DNA of 64,000 nt from Siderastrea radians. Its lineage: Eukaryota; Cnidaria; Anthozoa; Scleractinia; Rhizangiidae. Shown in pieces: positions 60,400-64,000 of the stretch. The stretch is from positions 37,669,365 to 37,733,364 of the forward strand of contig OZ024894.1 of NCBI GenBank assembly GCA_964017195.1. Direction: 5' to 3'. The notes below the pieces were generated by a model. It did not search any database. It was not told where the DNA came from and saw only the letters and a list, made by a program, of their open reading frames with translations. The position numbers and the translations under genes are program-made. The first letter of the stretch is position 1. Each line of letters opens with the position of its first letter.

Positions 60400-63360
60400 A
60401 AAGTAGACGGAGAGCAGGATAAAAAAAGGGGAGGAACCCGGCTAAAAAAGATACTTAAGCAAAAATTGGTTTTGGATTAAAGAAAAGGAGGAGATTAAAG
60501 TTGTTTAAGAAGCCACTTCTTATAGTGGCTGGCGAATTTCGCACCATCTCTGCTGAAATTTGTTCTCTGAACCTGTGACCATAGAAACTTGTTTTTCAAT
60601 TTCAAAATTGAATTTCAGCCGTTGCACGTATTCTCCGATACATGGAGAGACATTCTTAAATTTACAACAATAGATATTATATCTTGCAAGGAGCAAAAAG
60701 TGGTTTAGTAATACATCATCATCCTCTCCTCCGAAGCCTAAACATTCATACATGTCTAAAACGTGCGAGGCTGGTATAAGATGGATTGAAACGAAAAATT
60801 CTCTCACACTTTGCCAAAAAGATTTTGTAACTGAGCATTCCCAGTAAAGATGAATTAGTGTTTCCTCGTCTGTTTTACACAAGTAACAAAGAGCTGTATC
60901 CGATATTCGAATTTTGAAAAGAAAGGAATTCGTTGCTATACGTCTGTGGAGGAATTTGAACTGGAAATTCCTTAGTTTAGTACTTACTGCGCATATCCTT
61001 GGAAGTGAATAAATAAACGTCCAGTTCAAATCCTCCACAGCTTGAAGTTTACAGTCTCTTACCCATTTTTCCTGACTCTTTTCAGGGCGAGTAGATTCTT
61101 TATTTATTAGAATTTCATAAGCTAATTTGGTTGGCTTAGTTGCTGCAAACAGTTTTTGTACTGAAATCCCTCGATCGTTTTCACTTTGTAATTTCATTTT
61201 CAAAGTCTTCACTGCGGACCTTATGGCCGAGGCTACTCCATAAAATTCAAGGAAGGAAACATGAAAACAATACTTCTTTTTAAAGTTTCTATAAGTTATG
61301 ACCTCATACTCATCATTCATGAGGTCTTTGATATTTTTAAATGAATGAATGAATGAATAACCTTTATTTAAACACGATAGAAAGTTAAAGCACAATGCTT
61401 GTGGGGTCGTGTATTAACTAAATATTACTAAATACTAATAAACTAATATATTTCTAAATTACTACTAAATACTTATGTACTAAATTGGATTGTAACTACT
61501 TTAAAAATAATTAATTACACAACAATCAGTAACATTTAAAGTCCGGCTTTTGCCCAGTTCTTGTAGAAGACAGCCTCACCAGCAATTCTTACAAATGAGT
61601 TGTTCCATATCAGACTACCACTAAAGTCACGTTGGGAGTCAAAAGAATCTCTGAAGTTAAAGACGGCCCAAATCTCTAAGTTCTTGGAGGAGAATATCTT
61701 TGACATTGAGTTTCGTAGCATCTTTTTTACTCAAGTTCCCAAGAAAAACTAATTTTCCTCCCAATTTAGAAAGATGGAAATCAAAAAAACACTTCCATTT
61801 AGATTTGCACACATCAGAAATATATTTTAATATCCACGCAATCTTCAAAGATTTATTAAATCCCATTATGTCTAACATTTTTTGACCACCATCGCAATAA
61901 TCAGCTATCATTTCAGTCCGTTTAATGTTGTCCCCTTTCCCATCCCATAAGAATTTGAAAAGCATGTCATTTGTTGCTTTTAACGATTTAGAACATGTAC
62001 CTAGTGACGACATAACGTATACAAGATGAGACGCAGCTAAAGCCTTTATAACTGTAATTTTTCCCGAAAGAGTTAATCTCTTATTTTGCCAGTTGTTAAG
62101 GATATCCTCAACTTTCCGAACCTTCTCTTCATAATTCATTTTCATTCCTAAATATTGGTCCGTACAAAACCAAACACCTAAAGCCTTAACTTTGCCATTT
62201 GCCCATGTCAAGTTTTTTCTGGGCACATAATTTGATTTGAACCTGTCTTGGATCCTACCCAAAGAACTTCAGTTTTTTCGCAGTTAACTCGCAGGCCAGA
62301 CATTTGACCAAAGCTGTCTAACAATGCAAAGGATCTCTCAAGCAACACTTGTGAGCCATCTAGAATCATTGTAGTGTCATCTGCAAACTGACTAATCTTA
62401 CATTCGACATTTCCTACAGAGATTCCTTTAATTTCGTTATCCCTGCGTATAGCGGTAGCTAGCACCTCGACACAAAGAATGAAAATGTAAGGTGAGAGCG
62501 GACAGCCCTGCCTTACACCCCTACCCAACTCGAAGAAACCCCCTGACCAGCCATTATTTATTATACAGCTTTGGATATCGGTATAAAATAGACTGATCCA
62601 ATTAATAGAAGATGAAACAAAACCAAAATGCTCCAGGGTTTTCGAACAAAAGACCATTCGACAGTATCGAAAGCTTTTTCAAAATCAACGAAGAGGAGTA
62701 ATCCAGGAATACCTTATGAGTGTGTGTATGAAATAACATTGTTGATTAAGCAAATGTTTTCTGCAATAGAACGGCCTTTCAAGAAGCCAGTCTGATCGTA
62801 CTCTATTAGATCCGACAACACAGTCTTGAGACGAGAAGCGATTGCCTTAGACGCAATTTTGTAGTCGCAATTTAGTAGGGTTATAGGCCTACAGTTCTTT
62901 AATTCGTTTAACGCTTTGTCTTTCTTGGGTATCAATGATATGATACCTCTCCTCTGGGTTATCGCTAACTTACCCTTCTGATAGCTTCTATTTAAGGGAA
63001 CTTATAAGATAAGGAGACATATCCTTCCAGAACACTTTATAAAATTCAGCGGGAAGACCATCTGTACCAGGTGATTTACCGAGTTCCATAGACTTCACTG
63101 CTTCTAGGCATTCTTTTTCAGTTAATAGGCCCTCGCATTTTTCCTTATCAATTTGATTGAGTTTAGGATGTTCCTAATCAAAGAAAAGTTCTTCCAAATT
63201 TTCTGTTCTCTTTTGTAATTTTGGATGTGTAAAGTTCATTATAAAAGGAGTTGCATTCTCTCAAAATGTCAGAGTCATTCGTAATATTTACTCCGTCCTT
63301 TGTCTTGATCTGCATAATTGTTTTTCTTTTGCAGTGTCGATTTTCTAAATTTAGTTCAAA
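60400..63360 (-). pseudogene. L1/Tx1-type LINE, RT region to 3' end, frameshifted and interrupted
   Basis: Minus-strand order: ECLEAVKSMELGKSPGTDG and AEFYKVFWKDM (RT start), NCRPITLLNCDYKIASKAIA, TGFLKGRSIAENICLI, GVRQGCPLSPYIFILCVEVL, catalytic FADDTTMILDGS (near 62380), ALGVWFCTDQYLGM, a long C-terminal region and a zinc-knuckle-like CYLCKTDEETLIHLYWEC ending at 60520. The pattern is that of L1/Tx1-clade RTs. At least two frameshifts (near 62235 and 61690) and a stop region near 62660-62714 break it. The endonuclease is not in the window. Confidence 0.85.
61340..61535 (-). mobile_element. Short insertion with (ATTC)n tail inside the LINE
   Basis: The LINE frame breaks between FYKNWAKAGL (61536) and KNIKDLMNDEY (ending near 61340). 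Between them lie about 195 bp with a minus-strand tail of TTTAAATAAAGGTTATTC plus ATTC units, typical of the 3' end of a SINE or LINE tail. Confidence 0.7.
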
Positions 63361-63514
63361 AACTCATGAATAATTAATGATCATTTCCACCAATTACATC
63401 ACGCAAATCAGTCACGTGGATGCTTGTTTAAAACCGGTAATACATCAACAATCTAAAAAGCCTGGTGGCGGCATTTGATTTCAGTCCCAGGGGAAAGCGG
63501 GGCTGATTGTAATA

Positions 63515-63618
63515 TACCTCATTACTATTCTTTATATAAAATGTTACCCTCATTAGTATTCTTTATATAAAGAATACTAATGAGGGTAACATTTTATATA
63601 AAGAATAGTAATGAGGTA
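63515..63618. repeat. Perfect 104-bp palindrome
   Basis: The 52-base arms are identical on opposite strands, with no loop: TACCTCATTACTATTC... to the centre TTCTTTAT|ATAAAGAA. It lies at the 3' end of the minus-strand recombinase-like ORF. Confidence 0.97.
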
Positions 63619-63996
63619 AATTACCATCAATCCAACTCTCTTCGTACGAGGAGGATAATTTTCCCCGGTATCTCTGCACACTGCCATTATGAATTTTGTT
63701 AACCAAAAATTTAGCGACTCTGCCGTCATATCAAGCACGTCGGTTTCCAAGTCTTGAATTTGTGATGTGTCATTAGTACAACTGCTCGGCTCTTCAGAAG
63801 CTTTCTTATTTACTCTTGTTGACTGCCATTCTGAAAAAATCTTCATAGCCCACTTATTGACGGAACGTGTTGACTTTGGTACGGCATTTTCCAGCAGTTG
63901 TTTCTCTTCTTCAGCATTTTTGGGTTTGCGAAACGTCCGCTTGTGCTTCGAAGCCATAATGTTCTCATCGAGCTCACTATTGAATGAAGTTTCCAC
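63577..63996 (-). pseudogene. Crypton/DUF3504-like recombinase, N-terminal fragment
   Basis: The minus-strand frame reads KQLLENAVPKSTRSVNKWAM, KIFSEWQSTR and, later, MTAESLNFWLTKFIMAV with GENYPPRT. This pattern (ES-LN-WL-KF, then YPP-T) is that of the DUF3504 region of KIAA1958/ZMYM-like proteins, derived from Crypton tyrosine recombinases. After YPPRT the family pattern is lost and the frame runs into the palindrome and stops. The start may be METS at 63996 or lie beyond the window. The catalytic domain is missing. Confidence 0.6.
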
Positions 63997-64000
63997 TATA

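Overview
The window is eukaryotic: AT-rich, intron-heavy and dense in transposable elements (TEs). One large + strand gene can be assembled by splice-site and reading-frame logic. 23 exons between 10371 and 58996 join without a phase break into 4332 coding nt (1443 residues plus stop), with the 5' end missing. The predicted product is a type I membrane protein: NIDO domain, cysteine-poor beta-rich region, von Willebrand D (VWD) domain, linker with two furin-type sites, EGF-like module, a conserved middle region, a run of EGF modules, one transmembrane helix and a short tail. This architecture resembles the VWDE-like or mucin-like proteins known from cnidarians, including coral skeletal-matrix proteins. 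With the LINE, Penelope and Crypton-like relics, it points to an anthozoan, probably a stony coral (inference).

Layout. 1-10370: upstream sequence with a TAG-type microsatellite, a 64-bp minisatellite, LINE relics and a TTAA-flanked long-TIR element (7056-9403); no upstream exon was recognised. 10371-19474: three exons finish the NIDO domain; the first intron holds a tRNA-like repeat array split by a 6.1-kb transposon. 19475-30161: exons 4-9 (beta-rich region, most of VWD), with foldback elements and a Penelope-like 3' end between them. 30162-39021: an 8.9-kb intron with a TWA-flanked GC-run element and a transposon nested inside another. 39022-50716: end of VWD, furin-site linker and conserved middle region; introns carry two nearly identical LINE tails set in GATA/GGAT microsatellites and TTAA elements. 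50717-58996: EGF exons, two of them made by an exon-pair duplication, then the membrane exon and stop. 59000-64000: 3' flank, a frameshifted minus-strand LINE and, at the right edge, a minus-strand ORF resembling a Crypton/DUF3504 recombinase, cut by a perfect 104-bp palindrome.

No second intact host gene was found. The most unusual content is in the TEs: insertions datable against internal empty sites, three GC-run elements with 3-bp TWA duplications, a transposon whose ends are arrays of a palindromic 17-mer, and a transposon carrying shredded pieces of what looks like a SAP/SWIM-type gene. All domain names come from reading the sequence; no database search was run.
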